Shown here piece by piece: positions 51,979-60,734 of a stretch of 64,000 nucleotides of DNA. Origin of the DNA: JALQUL01 sp964556425 (GTDB taxonomy: Bacteria; Pseudomonadota; Gammaproteobacteria; Burkholderiales; Burkholderiaceae_C); contig CAZKWC010000002.1 in assembly GCA_964556425.1 (NCBI GenBank), forward strand, positions 1 through 64,000, read 5' to 3'. The notes beneath the pieces were generated by a model that was not told where the DNA came from, searched no databases, and saw only the letters and a program-made list of their open reading frames with translations. The position numbers and the translations under genes were made by a program. Within the stretch, counting starts at the first letter, position 1. Each line of letters starts with the position of its first letter.

Positions 51979-52980
51979 TTAGAGTTTGGCTTCGCGCTTC
52001 ACTAACTCATCAATGCTAATGCCTACTTCGTTTTTACCACCAAAAATAGTGCCTAATTTTTTGCTAGCAATATGTTTGAGGTTAGCAGTGTAAACTGATG
52101 CTGGTAACGGAACATACTTGACTTCTTTAGCCATTTGAGCGCCTTTAACCATGTAAAAATCTACAAACTTCTTCACTTCTGGTTTGCTTAAAGATTTAGC
52201 ATTGACATAAATAAAGATCGGGCGTGACAATGGTTGGTAAGTACCAGCAATGACTGACTCTGGACTTGGACCTACTGCAGGAGCACCGTCTTTGGCAACG
52301 ATTGGCAATGCTTTTAAACGAGCTGTGTTTTCAGCATAATAAGCATAACCAAAATAACCAATTGCGTTAACATCGCCAGCTACACCTTGAACCAAGACGT
52401 TATCATCTTCGGAGGCGGTAAAGTCACCACGGCTTGATTTTGACTTACCTACGATAGCTTCTGTGAAGTAATCAAAAGTACCAGAATCGGAACCTGCACC
52501 AAATAACTTGATGGTTTGATCTGGCCAAGCTGGGTTCACTTGATTCCACTTGGTAATCTTGCCTTGGGCAGCTGGTTCCCACATTTTTTTGAGTTCAGCT
52601 ACTGTAGCTTGTTTTAACCAAGCATTTTTTGGATTAATTACAACAGTTAAGGCATCAAATGCCACTGGCAATTCGTAATATTCAACACCAATTTTGCGAC
52701 ATGCTTCGATTTCTGAAGTAGTAATTGGGCGTGATGCATTGGCAATATCAATTTCATTACGGCAGAACTTTTTAAAACCACCACCTGTACCAGAAACGCC
52801 AACGGTTACTTTTAAACCTTTGTTAGCGATTTGAAACTCTTCAGCTACGCCTTCAGTTACAGGGTAAACTGTACTTGAACCATCAATTTTAACCACTTGG
52901 GCTTGGGCAGAAACTGAAGTGCCAGCGATTAATAATGAATAAGCGCTAACTGCTAAAAATTGAACTAGTGTCTTTTTCAT
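51979..52980 (-). CDS. pstS: Phosphate-binding periplasmic protein PstS
   Basis: PstS captures phosphate in the periplasm for PstCAB. A signal peptide (MKKTLVQFLAVSAYSLLIAGTSVSAQA, cleavage near residue 27) precedes VVKIDGSSTVYPVTEGVAEEF and GVSGTGGGFKKFC, the phosphate-binding loops; the GSDSGTFDYF loop follows. 333 aa is typical. A Pho-box-like repeat lies 45-65 bases upstream, with TATAGT as a -10 element, so it is very probably activated by PhoB. First gene of the pst-pho cluster. Confidence 0.96.
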   Translation of the reverse strand: MKKTLVQFLAVSAYSLLIAGTSVSAQAQVVKIDGSSTVYPVTEGVAEEFQIANKGLKVTVGVSGTGGGFKKFCRNEIDIANASRPITTSEIEACRKIGVEYYELPVAFDALTVVINPKNAWLKQATVAELKKMWEPAAQGKITKWNQVNPAWPDQTIKLFGAGSDSGTFDYFTEAIVGKSKSSRGDFTASEDDNVLVQGVAGDVNAIGYFGYAYYAENTARLKALPIVAKDGAPAVGPSPESVIAGTYQPLSRPIFIYVNAKSLSKPEVKKFVDFYMVKGAQMAKEVKYVPLPASVYTANLKHIASKKLGTIFGGKNEVGISIDELVKREAKL

Positions 52981-53009
52981 GAGATACCTTTGTTTGAAAT
53001 ATATACTTA

Positions 53010-53043
53010 ACTATACGAATAAATTATGACAATTGTGTGACAT
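53010..53043 (-). promoter_or_regulatory. Pho box and -10 element of pstS
   Basis: Two TGTCA repeats on the minus strand (53042-53038 and 53031-53027) are spaced exactly 11 bases, as in the PhoB box CTGTCATA-x-x-x-CTGTCAT; TATAGT at 53015-53010 follows at -10 distance. Start codon at 52980. Confidence 0.8.
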
Positions 53044-53073
53044 TACTGTCATAATTGCGTGACTTTCATTTAT

Positions 53074-53412
53074 TTACATTTGGGGCTTGCAATTTTTGCC
53101 AATTGCTTTACCGCTATGTGTTAATTCTGTACCGTTGGCACCTGCCAAGGTTAAAACAAAACCATCGGCAGACCAAGTAGCATCGGCTTGACGCTCTAAT
53201 TCAGCTGAACCGTGAATCGTTCTTACACGAATGCTGGAGTTATCTTGAGCTAAACGAGCACTAAAACGACCGGTATCACAAGTAAACTCAACAAATTTGC
53301 CAGCTTGTAACTTTGCATTGGCCAATTCAGGAAAACTGTTGTTGCTAGTGCCATTACTTGCACATGCAGTTAATGCTAATAAAGCGATAGAAGTAATAAG
53401 TGTTGATTTCAT
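53074..53412 (-). CDS. Small lipoprotein with MliC-like domain
   Basis: A 112-residue lipoprotein: signal peptide with lipobox LTAC (cysteine at about 17), a short linker, then a domain with FTCDTGRFSARL, LTLAGANGTELTHSGK and a final KNC. The spacing of the two cysteines (in TCDTG and KNC) and the beta pattern match the MliC family, membrane-bound inhibitors of c-type lysozyme. The assignment is by pattern; I see moderate similarity only. It lies just upstream of the pstS promoter on the same strand and has its own Pho-box-like sequence 70-85 bases before the start, so it may be part of the phosphate response. The same strand continues into pstS without an obvious terminator, but the gap is short. 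Confidence 0.6.
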   Translation of the reverse strand: MKSTLITSIALLALTACASNGTSNNSFPELANAKLQAGKFVEFTCDTGRFSARLAQDNSSIRVRTIHGSAELERQADATWSADGFVLTLAGANGTELTHSGKAIGKNCKPQM

Positions 53413-53463
53413 GAGTCTTCCTTAAAATGGGTGAAAACAAGTAATTGAGAAACTAATGAAGTG

Positions 53464-53496
53464 AGTATTGATGATGAAGATGTCAGTACTGTGACA
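53464..53496 (-). promoter_or_regulatory. Pho-box-like repeat upstream of the lipoprotein gene
   Basis: On the minus strand TGTCA (53496-53492) is followed after 11 bases by TGACA (53485-53481), one mismatch from a PhoB box and nearly identical to the ppk box (TGTCACAGTA in both). AATACT at 53469-53464 could be its -10. The block also reads as the palindrome-like TGTCA-N6-TGACA, so action on the divergent ppx gene is possible. Confidence 0.5.
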
Positions 53497-53628
53497 CTTC
53501 AATGAATCTTTTATAACTTGTGTCTTCTTGATACAAGGCACTCGTATTGATAGGTTTTTCAAGCAAAGTTCATGCTATGCTGGGAACTGTTTACAAAAAA
53601 TTAATTCGATTTCAAAAGACAACTCATA

Positions 53629-55140
53629 ATGCAAAACGGAACTGTATTAGCTGCCCTCGATTTGGGCTCGAATAGCTTTAGATTAGAAATTGGGAGACTT
53701 GACCATGGACAAATCGAACGCATTGATTATTTAAAAGAAACCGTGCGTCAAGGCGGGGAGCTCAATAGCGATGGTCTATTAAGCCAACAGGGCATGCAAA
53801 AAGGCTGGGATTGTCTTGCTCGTTTTGCAGAGCGACTTGAAGGTATTCCACTTAATCAAATCCGGGCCGTTGCTACACAAACTTTGCGTGAAGCAAAAAA
53901 TAAAGAGGTGTTTTTACAAAAAGCCCAAGATATTTTGGGTTTTCCGGTAGATGTAATTTCTGGCAAAGAAGAAGCGAGGCTTATTTATTCGGGTGTGGTG
54001 CATCATTTGGCCCAAACTGAAGAAAAACGCTTAGTAGTGGATATTGGCGGTCGATCTACCGAATTTATTTTAGGCCAAGGCTTTGAGCCCAAGGTTTTAG
54101 AATCCTATCCTATTGGTAGCGTGTCATGGTCAACCCGTTATTTCCCTAACGGTCAATTCAGTCAAAAAGCTTTCGATCAAGCCACTTTGGCGGCTAAAGC
54201 AGTACTTGAAGAAATTCAAGTGCGTTATGCCCCTAGCCATTGGCAAGCCGCCTACGGTTCGTCTGGCGCTATTAATGCAGTTGCTGAATTATTAATTGCC
54301 AATAACAGGTCAACTGGTCAAATTCAATATGCCGACTTAACTTGGATTATTGATAAATGTATTAAAGGTGAATCGGCGAGCAAACTTAAAATGGAGGGCC
54401 TTCGTGACGATAGGCGTGCCGTCATTGGTGGAGCCATTTCAGTTTTAATGGCCATTTTTGAATTGCTTCAAATTAAAACATTGCAGTCTGCACAAGGCGC
54501 CTTAAGACACGGCGTTTTGTATGATTTATTAGACCGCGATTATGCCGGAACCGATTTACGCGGCAATAGCATTAAAAAATTAGCCAAACGCTTTTCAGTT
54601 GACAGCCAACAAAGCGATAGAGTACTTGAGGTTGCTGATTATTTTTTAAGACAACTCAGTCATAAATTAGATCTAGCTTTGCAAAACAAAGTCCATCAAG
54701 AGTTAGCCTGGGCAGTGGAGTTGCACGAGATTGGTTTTATTGTTTCGCACAACGACTATCATAAACATGGTGCCTATTTACTTGACCATGTGGATGCAAT
54801 TGGTTTTTCAATGGATGAGTTGCACAGAATTGGCTTACTGGTATTGGGTCATAAAGGTAAACTCAAAAAAATGAGTGAAAGCCTTGCGCACCAAGATTTT
54901 GTCAAACAATTATTGGCCATGCGCCTAGCCGTATTAATTTGCCACGGGCGGCAAGACCATTCAGTTGCCGAAGTAAAAGACTTTAGCATTCGTATTTTGC
55001 GCTCTGAAATAGAACCAAAAATCTGCATCACGGCTAGTAAAAATTGGGCTCTAGAGTTTCCTCAATCGGCCTATTTATTGCAAGAAGAAGGCCAAGCTTG
55101 GGAAAAGGTAGGCTACCAATTTTTAATTGAATGGCAATAA
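53629..55140 (+). CDS. ppx: Exopolyphosphatase Ppx
   Basis: Ppx removes terminal phosphates from polyphosphate; the same family includes GppA, which hydrolyses pppGpp. Phosphate-binding motifs of the ASKHA fold are present: LAALDLGSNSFRLEIGR (about residues 7-23), VVDIGGRSTEFILG (about 138-151) and GSSGAINAVAELL. A C-terminal HD-like region with LHEIGFIVSHNDYHKHGAYLLDH follows. 503 aa is normal for Ppx. It is divergent from the lipoprotein gene and followed by a clear terminator. Its position next to pst-pho and ppk supports Ppx over GppA. Confidence 0.9.
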   Translation: MQNGTVLAALDLGSNSFRLEIGRLDHGQIERIDYLKETVRQGGELNSDGLLSQQGMQKGWDCLARFAERLEGIPLNQIRAVATQTLREAKNKEVFLQKAQDILGFPVDVISGKEEARLIYSGVVHHLAQTEEKRLVVDIGGRSTEFILGQGFEPKVLESYPIGSVSWSTRYFPNGQFSQKAFDQATLAAKAVLEEIQVRYAPSHWQAAYGSSGAINAVAELLIANNRSTGQIQYADLTWIIDKCIKGESASKLKMEGLRDDRRAVIGGAISVLMAIFELLQIKTLQSAQGALRHGVLYDLLDRDYAGTDLRGNSIKKLAKRFSVDSQQSDRVLEVADYFLRQLSHKLDLALQNKVHQELAWAVELHEIGFIVSHNDYHKHGAYLLDHVDAIGFSMDELHRIGLLVLGHKGKLKKMSESLAHQDFVKQLLAMRLAVLICHGRQDHSVAEVKDFSIRILRSEIEPKICITASKNWALEFPQSAYLLQEEGQAWEKVGYQFLIEWQ

Positions 55141-55184
55141 AAATAAAACTCAATTACATTTATTTTTCTACTGAATTAATAATA

Positions 55185-55211
55185 GGGCCTGGTAAAAAGG
55201 CCCTTTTTTTT
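55185..55211 (+). terminator. Terminator after ppx
   Basis: GGGCCT (55185-55190) pairs with AGGCCC (55198-55203) around a 7-base loop, followed by eight T residues. It is 45 bases after the ppx stop, so the next gene has its own promoter. Confidence 0.9.
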
Positions 55212-55381
55212 GCTTTTAAAAGTTTGAATCGATCACTATAAGTTGCACCTTAAGTTTGAATTTTGCTTGCACTTGCTTACCTGTTTTTTAAAAATTTTTA
55301 TTTTTAGCCGACAAAATTGTTGATTGGATCATTTATTTAATTTAAACTATATAAATTGTTTACATCTAATAAGGAATTTAT

Positions 55382-56086
55382 ATGCAAAAGAAAAAAACCA
55401 AAGTCATTATTCAACCTAGCACTACCAGCATTCAGAAACCGGTTGTTCAAGCAGCCGCAGCTGTAGCTACAAATGCCACACCTACTGCGCCAGCCAAGCC
55501 TGTTGCTAAAGCTGTTGCTACACCCGAGAACAACAGTACTACCAAGCCAGCAGCAGCGCCAGTCAACCCTACTGCAGTAGCCGTTTCACCTGCCAATACC
55601 ACCGCTGTAACCCCAAGTACTAGCAATGCAGCAAATGCCAAGGCCCACAGCACTCCTACAACTGATAAAGCTGCCGCGCCTAAAGTTGCAGTTGCAAGCC
55701 CCGAAAAAACGGCAAGCAAAGTAGTTGTTAGCGCGACAAAACCAACTAGCAGCACCAAAGCCAATAAAACTACAAAAACTGCGGCTCCGGTAGTGCCTAA
55801 CACTGATAAAAAAGTTAAAAAAGAAAAAGCAGCCAGCACTCCTAAAGTTGAAAAAACTGAAAAACCAAAAAAACCAAAGTTAATTAGAGACAGTTTTACT
55901 TTTCCAAAAGAAGAATACGAACAATTAGCCAACCTTAAAGCAAGGGTTTTAAAAATGGGAGTTGCATCTAAAAAAACTGAAATATTAAGGGCTGCAATTA
56001 AAAACTTAAGTCAGCTAAGCGATGCACAATTATTAGTAGCTATTAATAATATTCCCAATATTAAAACCGGCCGTCCTGCTGCCTAA
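55382..56086 (+). CDS. Lys/Ala-rich low-complexity protein with a small conserved C-terminal domain
   Basis: A 234-residue protein of unknown function. Residues 1-165 are almost entirely Ala, Lys, Pro, Thr, Val and Ser, like the tails of histone H1-like and AlgP-like proteins. Residues 168-234 form a compact, charged helical domain (RDSFTFPKEEYEQLANLKARV, then KKTEILRAAIKNLSQL) that resembles a ribbon-helix-helix DNA-binding fold. The ATG has AAGGA six bases upstream. No signal peptide. It sits alone between ppx and ppk, convergent with ppk, with terminators on both sides. Possible roles are a nucleoid or polyphosphate-granule protein; the placement suggests the latter but this is inference. 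Confidence 0.7.
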   Translation: MQKKKTKVIIQPSTTSIQKPVVQAAAAVATNATPTAPAKPVAKAVATPENNSTTKPAAAPVNPTAVAVSPANTTAVTPSTSNAANAKAHSTPTTDKAAAPKVAVASPEKTASKVVVSATKPTSSTKANKTTKTAAPVVPNTDKKVKKEKAASTPKVEKTEKPKKPKLIRDSFTFPKEEYEQLANLKARVLKMGVASKKTEILRAAIKNLSQLSDAQLLVAINNIPNIKTGRPAA

Positions 56087-56175
56087 AGGTTGATATAGCT
56101 CTGCTTAGGACTTGAATACCAGCTATTGAATTAACCAACACCAAGCCTCAAACCGCTACTCTTCAATAGCGTACA

Positions 56176-56221
56176 TAAAAAAGCCCCTTAACCGAGTAAA
56201 ACTCATTAAGGGGCTTTTTTT
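56176..56221. terminator. Bidirectional terminator between convergent genes
   Basis: A 15-bp perfect stem (56177-56191 with 56206-56220, core AAGCCCCTTAA) flanked by A and T runs, with a small inner GAGT/ACTC stem. It serves both the plus-strand Lys/Ala-rich gene and the minus-strand ppk. Confidence 0.92.
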
Positions 56222-56232
56222 AATTGTGAAAA

Positions 56233-58611
56233 TCAACTATAAATTTTCATTAAAGTGGTTTGAGCACTAATTTTGACTGCTTTTGATTTACCCACTACAG
56301 CTGGGCTACATCGGGTGTAAGCCCCTTTACTATCCAGCAACCAAGCATCGGTATTATCTTGTAAATATAGGTCAAGTGCCTCATCGACAATTTTTTTACG
56401 TAGCACTGGGTCATTGACCGGCCAAGCCGTTTCAACTCGCCTGAGCATATTACGATTCATCCAATCGGCACTCGATAAATACAAACATTCAAGGCCGTTA
56501 TTTACAAAATAAAAAACTCTAGAGTGTTCTAAAAATCGACCAATCACTGACCTCACTCTAATATTTTCTGTAAGACCTGGCACTTGTGGTGCCAACATAC
56601 AAGCGCCTCTAATAATTAAGTCAATTTGAACACCCGCCTGCCCAGCCTGCACCAAGGCCTTAATTAAGTCAAGGTCAGTAAGGGAGTTCATTTTAATAAT
56701 GGCTTTAGCCGGCAAACCCGCTAATGCAGTTTGCGCTAATTGATGCAAGGCCTCGACAATTTTTTTATGCAAGGTAAAAGGGGCTACCCACAATTGTTTA
56801 AGTGGCGGCATTTTACTTAAGCTTGCCAACTGCCCAAACACTTGTGTCATATCTGAGTTGATTTCAGGGTCTGCTGTAATATGGCTAAAGTCGGTATAGA
56901 GTTTGGCTGTTTTAGCGTTGTAATTGCCAGTTGATAAATGACAATAATGCGCTAATTTATTTTTTTCACGGCGGGTAATACTTAGCATTTTGGCATGGGT
57001 TTTTAAGCCTACCACCCCATACACGACTTGGGCTCCAATCGCCTCTAACATTTCAGCCCAATTAATATTGGCTTCTTCATCAAAGCGGGCTTTTAACTCC
57101 ACTACCACCAATACCTCTTTGCCTCTACGCACTGCTTCTCGTAATAAATCCATTAACTCAGAGTGAGTACCGGTGCGATAAATAGTTTGACGAATGGCTA
57201 ACACGTCTGGGTCATACACTGCTTCTCTTAAAAAATGCAAAACGCCATCAAAACTCTCATACGGCTGATGAATTAATATATCGCCTTGTTTGAGCTGTTC
57301 AAATATATTTTGATTTTTTTGAGTAAAAGCAGCTTGGCTTGCTTGAAAAGGAGTAAACAATAAATCTTCTCGGCCAGCTAAATCTATTAGCTGCATTAAA
57401 CGGCCTAAGTTCACTGGACCATGCACTCTAAATAAAGCAGTGTTGGGTAATTTAAATTGTTTAAGCAAAAAGTCTGATAAAGAACTAGGACATCCAGCCG
57501 AAACTTCTAATCGAACCGCCTGACCAAAATTTCTCACTTCTAAGCCACGGCGTAATGCCATTCTTAAATTTTCGACATCATCATCATCAACCGATAGATC
57601 TGAATTACGGGTCACGCGAAATTGAGAAAATTCTAATACTTCACGCCCAGGGAATAAATCTTCTAGATGAGCTCTAATCACACTCGATAAAGTGACCACT
57701 AAGAACTGTTTACCACTCATTTTGGCTGGCATAGCAATAATGCGGGGTAATACTCGTGGCACCTTCACAATAGCAATGTCGTTTTGCCTACCAAAAGCAT
57801 CTTTGCCACCTAGTCGAACAATAAAATTTAACGATTTATTGGCGACCATTGGAAAGGGGTGCGCTGGGTCTAAACCTACAGGCAATAATAGAGGGCGCAC
57901 TTCATTTTGAAAATAGGATTTAACCCATTTTCTTTGCTCAGCATCTCGCTTGCCATGGGGCAAAATTTTGATACCCGCTTTATTAAGTGATTCGTATAAA
58001 TGATCATTAAAAACAGAATATTGCTCTGCTACTAAACTCGCTGTTTTTACCATCAATTCTTCAAACTCTGAAGGCTGATCTTCTTGATGATTGGTGATAG
58101 CTTCAAATTTGGCTAAATGTGGTGCTACCCTTACCTCAAAAAACTCATCTAAGTTATTGGAAACAATACATAAATAACGTAGTCTTTCGAGAAGTGGCAC
58201 GTCTTTTCTTTTGGCCCAATCGAGCACCCGAGTATTAAATGCCAACAAAGAAGAATCTCGGTCTAACAAAGGTAAAGCCGATTCTAGGTGAATCGGCGTT
58301 TTATCCTCAAGTGAACGAGTAGGCTCAGCACTGGCGTCATCAGCTGTGAATGTAGATGACGCAATTTGATTGTCGTGCTGATTGGCAGTGCTATCACTTA
58401 CTTCTTGTGAATTATCTGTAACTGCTACCAAAGCCGCTGGCACTTCTGCTAGCTCTGATGGAGTAGTGATATTGGATTGTTTAGACTTTGCCCGAGCGTT
58501 AACGTTAGCGTTAACAGAAGCATCAGCAGCTTTCTTAGCGACAGTTGCTGACACTGGTTTTTTTTTAACGGTTGGAGTGGATGGCGTTTGAGCCGTTTTT
58601 CGAATTGTCAT
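56233..58611 (-). CDS. ppk: Polyphosphate kinase
   Basis: PPK1 makes polyphosphate from ATP. The conserved core begins at about residue 110 (LLDRDSSLLAFNTRVLDWAKRKDVPLLERLRYLCIVSNNLDEFFEVR); the autophosphorylated histidine is in YCHLSTGNYN, and the second conserved histidine in RFLEHSRVFYF. Arginine IRQTIYRTG also fits. At 792 aa it is about 100 residues longer than most PPKs owing to an Ala/Lys/Ser-rich N-terminal extension, whose start is supported by AGAGG upstream of the ATG at 58611. A canonical Pho box lies 38-53 bases before the start, so it should be induced by phosphate starvation together with pst. Confidence 0.95.
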   Translation of the reverse strand: MTIRKTAQTPSTPTVKKKPVSATVAKKAADASVNANVNARAKSKQSNITTPSELAEVPAALVAVTDNSQEVSDSTANQHDNQIASSTFTADDASAEPTRSLEDKTPIHLESALPLLDRDSSLLAFNTRVLDWAKRKDVPLLERLRYLCIVSNNLDEFFEVRVAPHLAKFEAITNHQEDQPSEFEELMVKTASLVAEQYSVFNDHLYESLNKAGIKILPHGKRDAEQRKWVKSYFQNEVRPLLLPVGLDPAHPFPMVANKSLNFIVRLGGKDAFGRQNDIAIVKVPRVLPRIIAMPAKMSGKQFLVVTLSSVIRAHLEDLFPGREVLEFSQFRVTRNSDLSVDDDDVENLRMALRRGLEVRNFGQAVRLEVSAGCPSSLSDFLLKQFKLPNTALFRVHGPVNLGRLMQLIDLAGREDLLFTPFQASQAAFTQKNQNIFEQLKQGDILIHQPYESFDGVLHFLREAVYDPDVLAIRQTIYRTGTHSELMDLLREAVRRGKEVLVVVELKARFDEEANINWAEMLEAIGAQVVYGVVGLKTHAKMLSITRREKNKLAHYCHLSTGNYNAKTAKLYTDFSHITADPEINSDMTQVFGQLASLSKMPPLKQLWVAPFTLHKKIVEALHQLAQTALAGLPAKAIIKMNSLTDLDLIKALVQAGQAGVQIDLIIRGACMLAPQVPGLTENIRVRSVIGRFLEHSRVFYFVNNGLECLYLSSADWMNRNMLRRVETAWPVNDPVLRKKIVDEALDLYLQDNTDAWLLDSKGAYTRCSPAVVGKSKAVKISAQTTLMKIYS

Positions 58612-58631
58612 TGATAAACCTCTAATCCCCT

Positions 58632-58664
58632 ATTATGTAAACTTTAAATGACAATACTGTGACA
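58632..58664 (-). promoter_or_regulatory. Pho box and -10 element of ppk
   Basis: Two TGTCA repeats on the minus strand (58664-58660 and 58653-58649) with exact 11-base spacing, then CATAAT (58637-58632) as a -10. The start codon is at 58611. Confidence 0.8.
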
Positions 58665-58689
58665 AGAAAACAAAACATGTATCTGTTTG

Positions 58690-59763
58690 TCATACTTGGC
58701 TTAAATCCAATGCTTTAGATACTTCTAATGGCTGGGGAGTTTTAGCTGGCACTAAAAAATCAATAAATTGTTGACCTGCTTTGTCCCAAGAGAATCGCTC
58801 TGCATGCTGACGCGCATTCCAACGTGAAATTTTCAGTGCCTTTGCCCATGCCACTTTTAAATCAAGGTCCATTACCCCGCCTTGTATATTGCTTGGGTCA
58901 TCGCCCAACACGGCCAATGGGCCATCGACTGGATAGGCTGCTACTGGTGTGCCGCATGCCATAGCTTCCAACATGACCAAGCCAAATGTATCGGCTTTAC
59001 TTGGAAATACTAAAACATCAGCGCTTGCATAAATTTTGGCTAATTGTGGACGTTTTAAAATACCTAACCATTTCACGTTTGGATATTTAGCCTTTAAACT
59101 ATTTTCGAGTGGTCCCACTCCTACCACCACTTTACTGCCAGGTATATCCATCTTTAAAAAAGCTTCAATATTTTTTTCGTAAGATAGTCGGCCAACAAAT
59201 AAAGAAACAGGTTGGGTTTGCTCACCTAGCATAGGGTCAATAAACGCTTGTGATTGATACTGAAATAAATCAGTATCGACACCATGGGTCCAAGAACGTA
59301 AATTTTTAAAGCGCAACTTTTCTAAATGCTGATAAACATCTACCGTAGGCACCATTACACCTGAAGATGCGCCATGGAAATGTCTAAATACAATATACCC
59401 CAGCCACACTGGCAAACCCACTGCCGCTTTTAAAATTTCCGGAAACTTAGTATGAAATGCAGTGGTAAACGCTAACTTATTTTTAATACAGTAAGCCCTT
59501 GCCGCCCATCCTAAAGGACCTTCTGTGGCGATATGAATGCAGTCGGCATTACTAGCTTGCATGATTTTAAAAACCTGTTTTTTAGGACTGATCGCCAAAT
59601 CAATTCCCGCATAACCAGGACACGGGCGAGTTTTAAATAAACTCGGATCTATGACTTCAACTTCATGGCCGGTTTTTTTAACATAGGATAATAACTCGAC
59701 TAAAGTAGTCACCACACCATTGACCTGTGGATGCCAAGCATCCGTAACTAATAATAATTTCAT
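58690..59763 (-). CDS. GT4-family glycosyltransferase, probable diacylglycerol glycosyltransferase (Agt-like)
   Basis: A GT-B fold retaining glycosyltransferase. The N-terminus MKLLLVTDAWHPQVNGVVTTL, FVGRLSYEKNIEAFL (about 189-203) and the nucleotide-sugar motif FPSKADTFGLVMLEAMACGTPV (about 253-274, with D258 and E266 in the E-x7-E positions) define GT4; family relatives include mannosyltransferases such as MgtA. 357 aa, no membrane span. The start overlaps the upstream phosphoesterase stop (ATGA) and has AAGGA. Pairing with a PlcP-type phosphoesterase behind a Pho box is the arrangement known from bacteria that make glycolipids on phosphate starvation, so diacylglycerol is the likely acceptor. 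The sugar and product are not decidable here. Confidence 0.78.
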   Translation of the reverse strand: MKLLLVTDAWHPQVNGVVTTLVELLSYVKKTGHEVEVIDPSLFKTRPCPGYAGIDLAISPKKQVFKIMQASNADCIHIATEGPLGWAARAYCIKNKLAFTTAFHTKFPEILKAAVGLPVWLGYIVFRHFHGASSGVMVPTVDVYQHLEKLRFKNLRSWTHGVDTDLFQYQSQAFIDPMLGEQTQPVSLFVGRLSYEKNIEAFLKMDIPGSKVVVGVGPLENSLKAKYPNVKWLGILKRPQLAKIYASADVLVFPSKADTFGLVMLEAMACGTPVAAYPVDGPLAVLGDDPSNIQGGVMDLDLKVAWAKALKISRWNARQHAERFSWDKAGQQFIDFLVPAKTPQPLEVSKALDLSQV

Positions 59764-60734
59764 ATTTCTATTCCTTGATTGTGCAGGCTTGTTGAATGCA
59801 TAACAGGTTGACGAATACTGCCCAATAACTCTTCAGGTCCTGTTATTGCACTAGTTTTGTTTTTTCTCTTATGTGCCTTAGTCACATAATGAGAGCTGTC
59901 AATAATTTCTAAACGACCATCAAAATGCTCGACCAAAGCAGTGAGACTTTCTACCCAGTCGCCATCATTGCAATATAGAACTCCGTCAATTTCACGCATT
60001 TCTGCCCTATGAATATGTCCACAGACTACGCCTTGGTGGCCTCTTTTTTTAGCCTCATGGGCTACTGCATTCTCAAAATCAGTGACATAGTTCAAGGCTT
60101 TTTTCACCTTGTGTTTCAAAAATGCAGAGAGTGACCAATAAGGCAATCCTAGGCGGCTTCGCATGCGGTTTAAATGACGATTCACCTTCAAAGAAAACTC
60201 ATACAAGTTGTCGCCTAAATAAGCCAACCACTTTGCACACTGAACCACCCCATCAAAATAATCACCGTGTATTACCCATAAACTACGACCATCGGCAGTT
60301 TGATGCACCGCTTCTTCTAGCACTTCAATATCACCGAACTGATGACCTGTAAATGCCCTTGCAAACTCATCGTGATTGCCAGGCACAAAAATTACTTTGC
60401 AACCCTTTCGAGCTCTTCTTAATAATTTTTGCAAAACGTCATTGTGGCTTTGTGGCCAAAACCAACGCTTTCTTAATTGCCATCCATCAATAATGTCACC
60501 TACCAAATACAGATGATCACTCTCATGGTGTTTTAAAAATTCGAGTAAGGCATCGGCTTGACAACCAGGTGTGCCTAAATGCAAATCAGAAATAAAAATA
60601 GTTCTATATTTTTTACTTGCGGATGAATTTTTAGTCAAAGTATCAGAGGCTAAAGGGTCTTGAATGGGCTCTTGTACCATCCAAGTCTTTACATCTCGTA
60701 ATTGGGTAAAAGTAGGTAAGCCGCTTAACATCAT
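59760..60734 (-). CDS. plcP: PlcP-type metallophosphoesterase (phospholipase C-like)
   Basis: A calcineurin-like phosphoesterase with complete metal-site motifs: SDLHLG (49-54), GDIIDGW (79-85), GNHDE (119-123), HGDYFD (156-161) and GHIHRA (239-244). The surrounding segments RKRWFWPQSHNDVLQKLLRRARKGCKVIFVPGNHDEFAR and NRMRSRLGLPYWSLSA match the PlcP group, often annotated UDP-2,3-diacylglucosamine pyrophosphatase, that in Sinorhizobium and marine bacteria removes phosphate head groups from phospholipids to give diacylglycerol. The start overlaps the GNAT gene stop by one base (TAATG). 324 aa with about 40 extra N-terminal residues; a second ATG follows directly. True LpxH is less likely given the Pho-box context and the neighbouring glycosyltransferase. 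Confidence 0.8.
   Translation of the reverse strand: MMLSGLPTFTQLRDVKTWMVQEPIQDPLASDTLTKNSSASKKYRTIFISDLHLGTPGCQADALLEFLKHHESDHLYLVGDIIDGWQLRKRWFWPQSHNDVLQKLLRRARKGCKVIFVPGNHDEFARAFTGHQFGDIEVLEEAVHQTADGRSLWVIHGDYFDGVVQCAKWLAYLGDNLYEFSLKVNRHLNRMRSRLGLPYWSLSAFLKHKVKKALNYVTDFENAVAHEAKKRGHQGVVCGHIHRAEMREIDGVLYCNDGDWVESLTALVEHFDGRLEIIDSSHYVTKAHKRKNKTSAITGPEELLGSIRQPVMHSTSLHNQGIEI

Noticed and set aside
55447..55932. 161-codon hydrophobic open frame opposite the Lys/Ala-rich gene
   Set aside because: The sense frame has a good ribosome binding site and a conserved-looking C-terminal domain; the antisense Leu/Val/Ala frame is what GCN/ACN codons give when reversed.
59760..60734. Phosphoesterase as LpxH of lipid A synthesis
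   Set aside because: The motifs are shared by both groups, but the Pho-box operon with a GT4 glycosyltransferase and the longer length fit PlcP better. I keep LpxH as the alternative.
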